Shown: positions 17,152-25,896, counted from the first letter of the stretch. The stretch: DNA of 64,000 nucleotides from Roseiarcus sp963835955 (GCA_963835955.1 CAWIHZ010000016.1:83545-147544); one strand, 5' to 3'. Translations and numbers: made by a program. Notes: a model not told the origin generated them from the sequence alone.

Positions 17152-19623
17152 ATGCCGATTCCTCGGAACAAACCAATCATCTTCATCAGCTACGCCCATG
17201 CGGACGAGCCGGAGAAGCCCGTCGAGGGCGAGGTCAAATGGCTGACGTTTGTGAGAGACCACCTACGCCCGGCGGTCAAGCACGGCGCCGTGGATATCTG
17301 GGTCGACACGCTGATGCGGGGCGGCGACGACTGGGACCCGGAAATCGAGCGCAAGCTGCGCGAATGCGACGTTTTCGTGTTGTTGGTCTCGCGCCATTCG
17401 ACGTCCTCCGACTATGTCGTGGACAAGGAGATCGCGATCATTCGCGAGCGGCAGAAAAGCCGCGAGGACGTCCGCTTCTATCCGCTCTTGTTGACGCCGA
17501 CGGCGGAGGCGGGCCTCGACATCGTCCGCGACAAAAATCTTCGTCCACGCGGCGCCAGACCGTTCTCAAGCTACTCGCCGCACGACCGCGACCAGCAGAT
17601 GGCGGACGCCGCCAACGAGATTGCGGAGATCGCGGAGGAGATCGCCGCGCGCAAGTCGGCGTCATCGGCAGAAATCGCGCCAACGCCCGCCGTTTCAACT
17701 CAGAGAGAGTCGCCGCCGTCGCCGCCCGCGCCCTCCACTCTGCCGCCCGACCCCAGGATGATCGGCCGCGCGGATCGGCTGGAACAGCTAGTCAAGGCGA
17801 TCCTCGATGACGATCGGCCGGTGGTCGTGCCGGGTGCGCTCGGCATGGGCAAGACGACGCTTGCGCTGGCGGCGGCCTACGATTCGCCCGTCGTCGGGCG
17901 CTTCGGCAAGAACCGGAGATTCTTCGTCAATCTCGAACCCGCGCCGGACGCCGGAGGCGTCTTGAGCCGGCTTGCGCTCCATCTCGGCCTTCCCGCTTCG
18001 GGCGCGGCGCCGGAAGTCGAGGCGACAGTCGCCGCCTTATGCGCCGCCGCGCCGGCGCTGGCGATCCTCGACAATCTGGAGACGCCCTGGCGCAAGGACG
18101 CCGCCGCGACCGAGGCGCTTCTCGGCCGGCTCGCCGCGATCGGGGGGCTGCGGCTCGTCATTACCGTGCGCGGCGAGACGCCGCATATCCCCGGCCCCGG
18201 CGCGCTAACATTGCAAGACCTCGAACGGCTCGGCGACGGCGAAGCGCGCGCCCTCTTCCTGCGCCACGCCGGCAGCCAGTTTGCCGCCGACCCCGCCCTG
18301 CCCGATCTCTTGCGCGCGCTCGACGGCCACCCGCTGTCGATCGAGCTGCTCGCCGCCAACGCCGCGGGAAAGTCGAACCTCAAGGGCCTCGCCGCCGACT
18401 GGAGCGACCGGCGCGCCGATATGCTGCGACGCGGCGCGGCCGACAACCGCATGACCAGCCTCCGGGTGTCGCTCGATATTTCTCTTGCGGCGCTCGATCC
18501 GCCAAGCCCCGCGCATCGCCTGATCCGCCTGATGGCGCTGCTGCCCGACGGCATGGCCGAGGCCGACAGCCGCACGGCCTTAAGCGACGGCGGGTCGACA
18601 AGAGAAGAGCGCGGCGCCGCGACGCGGCTCGAACACGCCCGCCTCGCCGGCCGCCCCGACGGCCGCTGGCGCCTGCTGGCGCCGGTGCGCGAACTGCTGC
18701 TGGCCGACTTTCCGCCGGAGGCGCAGGACCGGGCGCGGCTGGTGAAGGTCTTCCTGCGCCGCGCGGCTTTGGGGGCGCGGGCGGGGACGGACAAATGGGC
18801 CGAGGTGCGCGAGGAGCTGACCGCCGAAGCCGGCAATCTCGACGCGATGATCGGCGATCGCGGCGGGAGCCAGAATTTCCAGGAGGTCTCATCGTGCCGC
18901 ATTTGGGCCTTGCGAGTTGCATGCCTCACCGGCCTTGCATCGTGCGCTTCTCTGCAGCGGCCGCCGCACAACTATCACGATGTCGGCGACGTGCTCGGAG
19001 AGGCAAATTGCATCAAGAGCCTCGGCGAGATCGCCCTTCGCCGCTCCGATCATGACGGCGCCCGTCAGCGTTACGAGGCGGCGCTGCCGCTCTACCAGAA
19101 GGTCGGCGACGTGCTCGGCGAGGCCAATTGCGTCTGTGCGCCTCGGCGACATCGCCCTTTGACCGCTCCGATCACGACGGCGCGCGCCAGCGCTACGAGG
19201 CGGCGCTGCCGCTCTACCGCAAGGTCGGCGACGTGCTCGGCGAGGCCAATTGCATCTGCAGCCTCGGCGACATCGCCCTCGCCCGCTCCGATCACGACGG
19301 CGCGCGCCAGCGCTTCGAGGCGGCGCTGCCGCTCTACCGCAAGGTCGGCTCCGTGCTCGGCGAGGCCAATTGCATCCAGAGCCTCGGCGACATCGACGAG
19401 GCGAACGGCGAGATCGCCCCGGCCTGCGAGCGTTGGCGCGAGGCGCTGGCGCTCTACGGCAGGATTCCCGAGCCCTATTCCGATCGGCTTCACCCATCTC
19501 CGACTCGCCCGCCGGGCCGCGACGCCTGACGAAGCCGCCGAGCACCGCGAGGCGGCGCGCAAGGCCTGGGAGTCGATCGGCCGGCCGGACCTGATCGAGG
19601 AGCATCTCGGCAGCAGCCCGTGA
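17152..19623 (+). CDS. TIR-STAND (NB-ARC-like) NTPase with TPR repeats, probable anti-phage defence protein
   Basis: An N-terminal TIR domain (residues ~8-160: KPIIFISYAHADEPEK, WLTFVRDHL, CDVFVLLVSRHSTSSDYVVD then KEIAII, probably holding the NADase glutamate) is joined by a Pro-rich linker to a STAND NTPase. Walker A GALGMGKTTLALA is near residue 225 and Walker B LAILDNLE near 303. A C-terminal sensor carries ~40-residue TPR-like repeats (VGDVLGEANCIKSLGEIAL, DHDGARQRYEAALPLY). Start: ATG at 17152; a TTG lies 16 codons upstream. The open frame runs to 19623, but repeat 2 is 122 rather than 120 bp long: two extra bases (near 19137 and 19158) and one more near 19484 take the last repeats through another frame and back. 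Probably an NAD-depleting abortive-infection sensor. Confidence 0.88.
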   Translation: MPIPRNKPIIFISYAHADEPEKPVEGEVKWLTFVRDHLRPAVKHGAVDIWVDTLMRGGDDWDPEIERKLRECDVFVLLVSRHSTSSDYVVDKEIAIIRERQKSREDVRFYPLLLTPTAEAGLDIVRDKNLRPRGARPFSSYSPHDRDQQMADAANEIAEIAEEIAARKSASSAEIAPTPAVSTQRESPPSPPAPSTLPPDPRMIGRADRLEQLVKAILDDDRPVVVPGALGMGKTTLALAAAYDSPVVGRFGKNRRFFVNLEPAPDAGGVLSRLALHLGLPASGAAPEVEATVAALCAAAPALAILDNLETPWRKDAAATEALLGRLAAIGGLRLVITVRGETPHIPGPGALTLQDLERLGDGEARALFLRHAGSQFAADPALPDLLRALDGHPLSIELLAANAAGKSNLKGLAADWSDRRADMLRRGAADNRMTSLRVSLDISLAALDPPSPAHRLIRLMALLPDGMAEADSRTALSDGGSTREERGAATRLEHARLAGRPDGRWRLLAPVRELLLADFPPEAQDRARLVKVFLRRAALGARAGTDKWAEVREELTAEAGNLDAMIGDRGGSQNFQEVSSCRIWALRVACLTGLASCASLQRPPHNYHDVGDVLGEANCIKSLGEIALRRSDHDGARQRYEAALPLYQKVGDVLGEANCVCAPRRHRPLTAPITTARASATRRRCRSTARSATCSARPIASAASATSPSPAPITTARASASRRRCRSTARSAPCSARPIASRASATSTRRTARSPRPASVGARRWRSTAGFPSPIPIGFTHLRLARRAATPDEAAEHREAARKAWESIGRPDLIEEHLGSSP
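18982..19463 (+). repeat. Near-identical 120-bp tandem repeats encoding TPR units
   Basis: Units start at 18982, 19102, 19224 and 19344, each with GTCGGC, CTCGG and GAGGCCAATTGC. Spacings are 120, 122 and 120 bp. Units two and three are almost identical at DNA level, which indicates recent expansion or gene conversion; the 2-bp excess in unit two is direct evidence of two inserted bases. Confidence 0.9.
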
Positions 19624-19628
19624 GGCCC

Positions 19629-19910
19629 CTATTCCGGCGCCGCGACCTCTGCGCCCCGCATCCGCGCCGCTTCGGCCAATCTGGCGTCGAGGGTCGCGAG
19701 CGCGGCGCCGGCGTTGGCCGCGCTCGCCAGATGCAAGGCGTCGGCGGCCGCGAGCTCGGTCGAGAAGTCGCGGACAATGCGCTCGGCGAGCAGAAAATCG
19801 GCCGCGCCATGGCTCATCCGTTCGCAATTGGCGCGCAGGGCGTCGAAATCCAAAAGCGCGCTCTCGGCCGCGCGTCCGGCGCGCAGGCCGCGCGAAAGCG
19901 CCGCCCTCAC
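19629..19910 (-). pseudogene. 5'-truncated PIN-domain (VapC-like) toxin relic
   Basis: About 93 residues ending ADALHLASAANAGAALATLD then ARLAEAARMRG, the C-terminal half of a VapC-type PIN ribonuclease. The N-terminal half with the first catalytic aspartate is absent: upstream the same frame meets the stop codon of the neighbouring toxin gene within about 15 codons. The only starts are GTG or in-frame non-standard codons without a ribosome site. It faces the end of the TIR-STAND gene with a 5-bp gap. It is read as a deletion remnant of an older toxin gene. Confidence 0.65.
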
Positions 19911-19943
19911 GCTTCCGTCGTTCGCGCTCCGCCAGGCGGGCGG

Positions 19944-20342
19944 CTAGACTTCGACAATGGCGACGTCGGGAAAATAGCTCCGGGCGAGCCGCGCATCCCG
20001 CGTCAGCAGCGGCCAGCGCTCGGCGCTTGCCTGGGCGCCGAGGAAGAAGTCGGGCAGGACGTTGGGCCGAGCGCCGCCGCTCATGCGATAGCGGCGGAAA
20101 GCCTGTCCGGCCAGGAACAGCGCAGACCGGCTCATCGGCGCATGGGTCAGGCGCATTTCGGCGATCGCCGCGTCGAGATCCGGCTGTTCGGCGAAGCCGG
20201 CCGACAGTTCGGCGTAGACAATATCGTTGATGCCGAGCGGCCCACGCGACGCACGGGCGCTCAGCGCCGCGATCGACCGGGCCGCCCACAGGCGATCGCC
20301 GGTCAAAATGTCGATCAGCACATTGGCGCCGACGAGCGTCAA
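19944..20342 (-). CDS. VapC-like PIN-domain toxin with altered first catalytic residue
   Basis: A 132-residue PIN-domain protein starting at a TTG that overlaps the antitoxin stop codon (TTGA). The family opening is normally V-D-T-N-V-L-I-D; here it is LVGANVLIDILTGD, so the first catalytic aspartate is replaced by glycine. Later features are kept: INDIVYAELSAGF (conserved E), NVLPDFFLGAQA and PLLTRDARLARSYFP. Normal VapC toxins cleave tRNA or rRNA with three or four acidic residues, so this copy may be inactive or weakened. It forms an operon with the upstream AbrB/MazE-type antitoxin. Confidence 0.82.
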   Translation of the reverse strand: MTLVGANVLIDILTGDRLWAARSIAALSARASRGPLGINDIVYAELSAGFAEQPDLDAAIAEMRLTHAPMSRSALFLAGQAFRRYRMSGGARPNVLPDFFLGAQASAERWPLLTRDARLARSYFPDVAIVEV

Positions 20343-20602
20343 TCGTCGCCCCGCAGCATCCGCATGACTTCGTCGGCCGTCCAATCGCCGAATGGGCCTT
20401 TCGCCAGTGGACGACGGCGCGCGAGCGCTTCCAAATCGGCGCGGAACGCCGCTTGCGCGCTGGGCGCCGTCTCCCGCTCGACGATGACTCCCCCTTCCGC
20501 GCGGGCGCGCACGGTCACCCGGTCGCCGGGCCGAATGCCCGCCGCTTCGCGAACCGCCTTGGGCAAGGTCACCTGCCCCTTGATCGTGACATTGGTCGCC
20601 AT
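20339..20602 (-). CDS. AbrB/MazE-type (SpoVT fold) antitoxin
   Basis: An 87-residue antitoxin. The N-terminal swapped-hairpin DNA-binding domain reads VTIKGQVTLPKAVREAAGI then RPGDRVTVRARAEGGVIVE; the C-terminal tail (PFGDWTADEVMRMLRGDD) is the toxin-binding, unstructured part. ATG at 20602 was preferred to a TTG one codon upstream. The gene overlaps the toxin gene by 4 nt, and a perfect 9-bp inverted repeat lies just upstream, as expected for an autorepressed toxin-antitoxin operon. Confidence 0.88.
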   Translation of the reverse strand: MATNVTIKGQVTLPKAVREAAGIRPGDRVTVRARAEGGVIVERETAPSAQAAFRADLEALARRRPLAKGPFGDWTADEVMRMLRGDD

Positions 20603-20613
20603 CAAGCGTCTCT

Positions 20614-20641
20614 GGTAATACTATTTCGTAAAAGTATTACC
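20614..20641. promoter_or_regulatory. Operator palindrome of the toxin-antitoxin operon
   Basis: GGTAATACT and AGTATTACC form a perfect 9-bp inverted repeat with a 10-nt spacer, 12 nt upstream of the antitoxin start. AbrB-type antitoxins bind such sites to repress their own promoter. Confidence 0.7.
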
Positions 20642-20891
20642 AATTGCGCCGCCTGTCAATCGAAAGATGCCTCCGAACGTGCGTCGTCGACGGCAATTTC
20701 TGTCAGTGGCAATTTCTGTTGAACATTTCCTTCCTGAAAATCCAAAGTTGTGTTAGTGTGCTTTCGTCATGGGCAAAGCAATCGCCAGCGCAAGGCCGAG
20801 GGAGGGGGCGGATGACGTCCGCATGGCTCGCGCCGGCATATATCACACGAAGTATCTGATCTTTATTGACCCTGATGATGTTTTTTCGATC

Positions 20892-20927
20892 GGATTCGCC
20901 GTAACCCCTTGAAAAGTCCCGATTCGG
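20892..20927. repeat. 36-bp dispersed element, copy 1
   Basis: GGATTCGC, then CCCTTGAAAAGTC and CGATTCG in the same spacing as at 31945-31980. Both copies are followed within 10 bp by a simple-sequence tract. Confidence 0.7.
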
Positions 20928-20934
20928 ACGAAGG

Positions 20935-21030
20935 AATCCAAGCAAATCCAAACAAATCCAAGCGTTAATTTGCTTGGATTTGCTTGGATTTTCTTGGTCC
21001 GGCTTGGATTGGCTTGGAATAATTTGGACC
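20935..21030. repeat. Decamer-like TTGGATTTGC tract with an internal palindrome
   Basis: AATCCAAGCA/AATCCAAACA units are followed by their reverse complements TTTGCTTGGATTTGC, then degenerate copies (TTCTTGGTCCGGC, TTGGATTGGC, TTGGAATAAT). The two halves can form a hairpin of about 20 bp. It lies directly downstream of the 21061-22530 gene and may also stop its transcript. Confidence 0.75.
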
Positions 21031-21060
21031 GGCCCCCGCCCTCAGCGGCGCGCGAGCCCC

Positions 21061-22530
21061 TCACGGCGCCGGCGCGGGGTCGTCGCGCACATGGACGACG
21101 GCGAAGGCGTCGGAATAGAGCCGCCGCCAGCCGGGTTCGCGGTCCAGCGTCGCCACGATCCGCGCATCGGGGGCGAAGATCGTCCAGGCGATCCGGTAGC
21201 GCTTCAGCGTCTCTTCGACCGCCTTCGGGTCGCCGGCCGCGAGCTCGCCGTAGAGGCTCAGCATCCTCCCCCCGTACATGTCGGCCCTCCCGTCGATGAA
21301 GGGCCGCACATGCGACCAGATCAGATAGCCGCCGAAGCCGTATTCGTTGAGCACCGGCTTGGCGCGAAGCTGTGGCGGAACCGCCTTGAGCGCGGAGATC
21401 GGCGCCGCGGTCCCGTCGACGCGCTCGATCGGCCTGGTCAGCCGCAATGCGCCGAGCGCCAGCACGGCGGCGAGGCTCGCGGTCAGCGCGATCCGGGCGA
21501 CGCGGCCCCAGTCCTCGCTTAGCCTCGCGGCGCCGACCGCCTCGGCGATCGGCCTCGCCAGCAGCATCGGGCCGACGATTGCGAGCAGCAGCTCGTGGCG
21601 CGAATGCTGCAGCGCCATCGCGATCAGCCCGATCAGCGTCGCCGTCCGGATCGCCGGCATCCTGACCGGCCGGGTCAGCGCGAAGCCGATCAGAACCAGG
21701 AGCGCGATCTCCATCGGCCCGACCCGGCTGAAATCCTGCGCCTGCCATTCGCTGATCCGCGACAGGCCGGCGACGCCCAGCAGGCGGAAGGGAAACAGTA
21801 GCGCCCCAATTCCGTAGGGATTGACCAGCGCGGCGGCGAGCGCGGTCAGGCCGAACAGCGCCCAATCCCTGAAAGCGGAAAGGCGCGCCTCGCGCGGCGC
21901 GGCCAGGAGCGCCTCGAGCGCGAACGGGCCGATCAGCGCCAGGCCGAAGATGAAGCCGCCGTGCATGTTCGACCACGGGATCATCAGCGCGGCATAAGCC
22001 AGCGGCGGCGCCTTGCCCCGGTCGCGCGCGCGGAAGAGAGCCGCGCTCCAGCCGGCGAGGATCGGGAGCGCCAGCACATGCGGACGCGCAAGCAGGTCCG
22101 GCGTCGCCAGACCCGCGCCGAGCGTGACCGTGACCGCGAGCGCCGCTCCGCCGAGGTCGCGCGCGACCCTCAATCCGACGATCAGCGCCGCGCTCGCCGC
22201 GGCGACCCCGGTCATCAGCGCCACGCCATCCCAGCCGCCGCAGCGGAAGGCGAGCGTCAGCAGAATCTCCGACAGCCATTCATGCGCGGTCCAAGGCGCG
22301 CCCGGCATCGAATTGCTGAAGGGATCGACCTGCGGCGCGGCGCCGTGGGCCAGGATCCATTCGCCGGTCGCCAGATGCGACCAGGTGTCGCCGTCGCCCA
22401 GAACCTTGAGCGAGAAAATCGACAGCGCGAACAGGAACGTCGCCGCGAGCGCGATCGTCAGCCCCGAAAGGCGCGCATCCGAGGTCTGTCCGCTCTCGGA
22501 GCGGGCGGCGATGGGCAGGGCGAGCGACAT
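21061..22530 (-). CDS. Polytopic membrane protein, probable glycosyltransferase-like, function unknown
   Basis: A 489-residue protein with ten or more hydrophobic segments. The first large loop contains GDGDTWSHLATGEWIL and PFSNSMPGAPWTAHEWLSE, an acidic/aromatic pattern like that of GT-C glycosyltransferases. Near the C-terminus VLNEYGFGGYLIWSHVRPF and IDGRADMYGG form a conserved soluble part often found in uncharacterised polytopic proteins. ATG at 22530 was chosen as the first Met before the first membrane segment. creA lies 52 nt upstream on the same strand. The substrate is unknown. Confidence 0.7.
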   Translation of the reverse strand: MSLALPIAARSESGQTSDARLSGLTIALAATFLFALSIFSLKVLGDGDTWSHLATGEWILAHGAAPQVDPFSNSMPGAPWTAHEWLSEILLTLAFRCGGWDGVALMTGVAAASAALIVGLRVARDLGGAALAVTVTLGAGLATPDLLARPHVLALPILAGWSAALFRARDRGKAPPLAYAALMIPWSNMHGGFIFGLALIGPFALEALLAAPREARLSAFRDWALFGLTALAAALVNPYGIGALLFPFRLLGVAGLSRISEWQAQDFSRVGPMEIALLVLIGFALTRPVRMPAIRTATLIGLIAMALQHSRHELLLAIVGPMLLARPIAEAVGAARLSEDWGRVARIALTASLAAVLALGALRLTRPIERVDGTAAPISALKAVPPQLRAKPVLNEYGFGGYLIWSHVRPFIDGRADMYGGRMLSLYGELAAGDPKAVEETLKRYRIAWTIFAPDARIVATLDREPGWRRLYSDAFAVVHVRDDPAPAP

Positions 22531-22582
22531 CGCCCAAACATGCCGGGGCCGTCATAACATGGCCTTAAGGCCGTCAGCGCTC

Positions 22583-23107
22583 TTACCGTAGGTAGTCGGC
22601 GCACTTCTGAACCGCGCCGTCGCCCTGCCCCCAAGGCGCGATCGGCACGGTCGAGGTCGAATTCTTCGGCGATCCTTCAATCAGTTTGTCGCTGTAGGTC
22701 ATGTAGACCAGAATGTTCCGTTTGACGTCGCACCCCCTGACGATCTGCATCTTTTTGAACAAGATCGACCGGCGCTCGCTGAAGACCACGTCGCCCTGGG
22801 AGAATTTGCCCTTGAATTTGATCGGACCGTATTGACGGCAGGCAAGCGAAATGTCCGACGTTTGTTCGGCCAGTCCGAGCGCGCCGGAAAGGCCGCCCTT
22901 CTCCGGCGTCGTGTAATGGCAGGCCACGCCTTCGACCAGCGGATCGTCGATGCCGTAGACCGCCAGCTTGTCCTCCGGCGTCAGAAGCTTGAAGGTCGTG
23001 GCCTTGCGGAAAATCAGGTTGGGATCGGACGACTCGGCGGACGCCGCGGAAACCGCGGCGACAACGACGACGCTCGCAACCGCGAGCGCCAGCAACGACT
23101 TTGTCAT
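22583..23107 (-). CDS. creA: CreA family protein
   Basis: A 174-residue periplasmic protein with a clear signal peptide (residues 1-24, ending SAASAES). The CreA signature is present: DPLVEGVACHYTTPEKGG, SDISLACRQYGPI, FKKMQIVRGCD and LVYMTYSDKLIEGSPKNSTS. CreA is widespread in Gram-negative bacteria but its function is unproven. Four conserved cysteines could form disulphides. It may be cotranscribed with the membrane protein 52 nt downstream. Confidence 0.93.
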   Translation of the reverse strand: MTKSLLALAVASVVVVAAVSAASAESSDPNLIFRKATTFKLLTPEDKLAVYGIDDPLVEGVACHYTTPEKGGLSGALGLAEQTSDISLACRQYGPIKFKGKFSQGDVVFSERRSILFKKMQIVRGCDVKRNILVYMTYSDKLIEGSPKNSTSTVPIAPWGQGDGAVQKCADYLR

Positions 23108-23373
23108 GGTCCCATCTCTCCCGGCGCCGCCAACTCATTCGCGCCTGCTGAAGCTGATCGCCGATGTCGCACTTAAGCGCCGCGCGCGAGGGGGCAAGGG
23201 CGTGTCGGTCACGTTTTGCGTCCCCGACGGCGACAGGCCCAGGAAAACTTGTGCGCGGATAAGTTGACGCCCCGCTGGCGTGAGACCGGCTTGACGGGCA
23301 TATTGATCAAATTGGGCCGCCGACCGGGACGAATCGGACGCTCAAATCCTCAACAGCGAACGACGGGGGTCGA

Positions 23374-25896
23374 TTGACTGGACGAATTTCGCCTGCGGTC
23401 GCCGCCCATGCCGCGAGTTCGAAGCGGCTCGAGGCCTGGACGCGCTTCTATGCGCCGCTTCCTGGGATTCCGGATGAATTCATGGACGCGAACGGCCGGG
23501 GCCGTCCGTATTGGCTCGCCATGCTCTCGGCGCTCGCCGCCTATGAGCCCAACGAGATGCAGCAGAGTTTCTCGGCGGCGGATCGGCGGATCCGCAATCG
23601 CGGACTCACCTATCGCGTCGCGGGCGAAAAGGACGAGCGGGTCTGGCCGATCAGCCGCATGCCGTTGCTCATCCCCGAGGCGGAATGGCGGCGGATCGCC
23701 GACGGCGTCGTTCAGCGCGCCGACCTGCTCGAACGGGTGCTTGCCGACGTCTATGGCGAAGGCCGCCTGATCAGCGACAGCGCGCTTCCCCCCGCCGCGG
23801 TCGCCGGCTCGATCAACTATGTCGCGGCCATGCGCGGCGTGACGCCGCCCGGCGGACGATGGCTGCGCCTTTACGCCGTCGACATCGGCCGGGGACCCGA
23901 CGGCGCCTGGTGGGCGCTCGGCGACCGGACCCAGGCGCCGTCCGGATGCGGCTATGCGCTGGAGAACCGCCTCGTCGTCTCGCAGGCGTTTCCCGATCTT
24001 TACGCCCAGCTCAACGTCGAACGGCTTGCGCCGTTCTTTCGCGCGCTCGCGGCGGGATTGGGATCGGCCGGTCACCGGGCCGAGCCTCGGATCGGCATCC
24101 TGAGCCCCGGCCCCCTGAGCCTCACCTATTACGAACAGGCCTATCTGGCGCGCTACCTCGGGTTCCTGTTGGTCGAAGGCGACGATCTCGTCATGCGCGA
24201 CGGCCGGGTGTTCGTGCGCACCATCGCCGGCCTCAAGCGTTGCGACGTCATCTGGAGATATATCGACGCCGACTGGTGCGATCCGCTCGAACTCAACGCC
24301 TCTTCGCGCATCGGCGTTCCGGGCCTGCTCGCGGCCATCCGGCAAGGCGGCGTCGCGGTCGAGAACATGCCGGGCGCGGGAATGGTCGAATCGCGCGCGA
24401 TGCTGGCGTTCCTGCCCGCGCTGGCGCAGCGGCTCATGGGTCAGGACCTGCTGATGCCCAATATCGCGACCTGGTGGTGCGGCCAGCCGCGCGAACGCGA
24501 ACGGGTCCTGGACGAATTCGACGAGATTTCGATCGCTCCGGCATTCGGAAACACGTTGCCCGGGATCGAGGGACGTTCGAGCGTCATCGGCGCGGAACTG
24601 ACCAGGAGCCAACGGAGCCGGCTGCGCGACGCGATCGCCGCCCGGGGACTCGATTTCGTCGGGCAGGACATCGTCGGCCTGTCGACCACGCCTCGCTGGG
24701 CGGAAGGCAGACTGGAGCCGAGGCCATTCGTGCTGCGCGTCTATTGCGCCGCGACGCCGGAAGGCTGGCGGGTCATGCCGGGCGGATTCTGCCGCATCTC
24801 CGACCGTCCCGACGCGCGCGCCGTCTCGATGGGGGACGGCGTCGAATCGGCCGACGTCTGGGTCCTGGCCGAGAATCCGGTCGAGGTCTCCAGCAATCTG
24901 CCATCGCTGGAAAGCGTCCGGATCACGCGCCTGCTCGGCAATCTGCCGAGCCGCGCGGCGGACAACCTATTCTGGTTCGGGCGCTATCTGGAGCGGGCCG
25001 AAGCGACGCTGAGGGTGGTTCGGTGCTTGAGCGCGCGTTCGGTCGACCCGGACGCTCCGAGGCGCGCCGGGCGCCAGTCGCTCCAGCGGTTGATGGGCGT
25101 CCTGGTCGGCTGGGGCGCGGTCGACGCGGCGGGGCTGGCGAAAGGAGCAGCCGCAGTCGCCAATCAGGGGCTGCGCGACGCTTCCAGCTACGGATCGGCC
25201 CTGTCGCTCGCCCGCTCCGCCAGGACCGCGGCTTCGGTCATCCGCGAGCGGCTGACGCTGCAAACCTGGGAACTGATCGGGCGGCTGGAAAACGGGATCG
25301 ATCCGGCGCCCGCCCGGCGTTTCTCGGCCGGCGAGATCGTCGATCTCGCCGACGAAGCGCTGACCACCATCGCGGCGCTATCCGGGTTGTTCGACGAGAA
25401 TTTCAATCGCGGCGCGGGCTGGGTGTTTTATGAGATGGGACGCAGCGTCGAGCGCGGCGCCAACACCTGCCGCCTGATGCGGCAGTTCGCGGCTAACGAC
25501 GCGACCGAGCATTCGTTGGGCGTGATGCTCGATCTCATCGATTCGCAGATCACCTACTCTTCCCGATACCTCGTCGGCCTGGCGCTGGCGCCGGTGCGCG
25601 ACATGGCGTTGCTCGATCCCTTCAACCCGCGTTCGGTGGTGTTTCAGGTCAATCGCATCGACGAGGGGATCGGCACGCTGCCGGAATTGCGCCGGGACGG
25701 AATTCCCGAGGAGCCGCGGCGGCTGACGACGCTGCTCGCCGCCGAGTTGGCGACCGAGCGCGCCGAGGCCCTCGACGATTCACGGATCTTGACGATCGAA
25801 CAGAGTCTGCTCGACTTGGCCAACGCGATTGCGGCGCGATATTTTCTCCAGGGGGCAGGCCACGGTCGGGCGGAGAAAATCACGGGGCTGGCGTGA
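23374..25896 (+). CDS. Circularly permuted ATP-grasp / alpha-E domain fusion protein
   Basis: An 840-residue protein. The N-terminal ~480 residues are a circularly permuted type-2 ATP-grasp (MQQSFSAADRRIRNRGLTY, LLERVLADVYGEG, LRLYAVDIGRGPDGAWW, YALENRLVVSQAFPD, CDVIWRYIDADWCDPLEL). The C-terminal ~330 residues are the helical alpha-E domain (LPSRAADNLFWFGRYLERAE, FYEMGRSVERGANTCRLMR). This pair, followed by a transglutaminase, is a well-known predicted peptide-ligase cluster of unknown product. A TTG start is used (MTGRISPAV). Its stop overlaps the next start by 4 nt. Usually the two domains are separate genes; the fusion is a common variant. Confidence 0.92.
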   Translation: MTGRISPAVAAHAASSKRLEAWTRFYAPLPGIPDEFMDANGRGRPYWLAMLSALAAYEPNEMQQSFSAADRRIRNRGLTYRVAGEKDERVWPISRMPLLIPEAEWRRIADGVVQRADLLERVLADVYGEGRLISDSALPPAAVAGSINYVAAMRGVTPPGGRWLRLYAVDIGRGPDGAWWALGDRTQAPSGCGYALENRLVVSQAFPDLYAQLNVERLAPFFRALAAGLGSAGHRAEPRIGILSPGPLSLTYYEQAYLARYLGFLLVEGDDLVMRDGRVFVRTIAGLKRCDVIWRYIDADWCDPLELNASSRIGVPGLLAAIRQGGVAVENMPGAGMVESRAMLAFLPALAQRLMGQDLLMPNIATWWCGQPRERERVLDEFDEISIAPAFGNTLPGIEGRSSVIGAELTRSQRSRLRDAIAARGLDFVGQDIVGLSTTPRWAEGRLEPRPFVLRVYCAATPEGWRVMPGGFCRISDRPDARAVSMGDGVESADVWVLAENPVEVSSNLPSLESVRITRLLGNLPSRAADNLFWFGRYLERAEATLRVVRCLSARSVDPDAPRRAGRQSLQRLMGVLVGWGAVDAAGLAKGAAAVANQGLRDASSYGSALSLARSARTAASVIRERLTLQTWELIGRLENGIDPAPARRFSAGEIVDLADEALTTIAALSGLFDENFNRGAGWVFYEMGRSVERGANTCRLMRQFAANDATEHSLGVMLDLIDSQITYSSRYLVGLALAPVRDMALLDPFNPRSVVFQVNRIDEGIGTLPELRRDGIPEEPRRLTTLLAAELATERAEALDDSRILTIEQSLLDLANAIAARYFLQGAGHGRAEKITGLA

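Larger units (their letters stand above)
20642..21060. other. Intergenic region, AT-richer, with dispersed and tandem repeats
   Basis: About 420 bp without a gene. It carries the 36-bp element at 20892-20927 and the TTGGATTTGC-type tract at 20935-21030, each listed separately. GC content is clearly lower than in the flanking genes. Confidence 0.6.

Noticed and set aside
18982..19463. 120-bp repeats considered as a CRISPR array or satellite
   Set aside because: They are in frame with and encode TPR-like units of the TIR-STAND protein.
20935..21030. Repeat tract considered as a CRISPR array
   Set aside because: Units are ~10 bp, degenerate, without spacers; no cas gene nearby.
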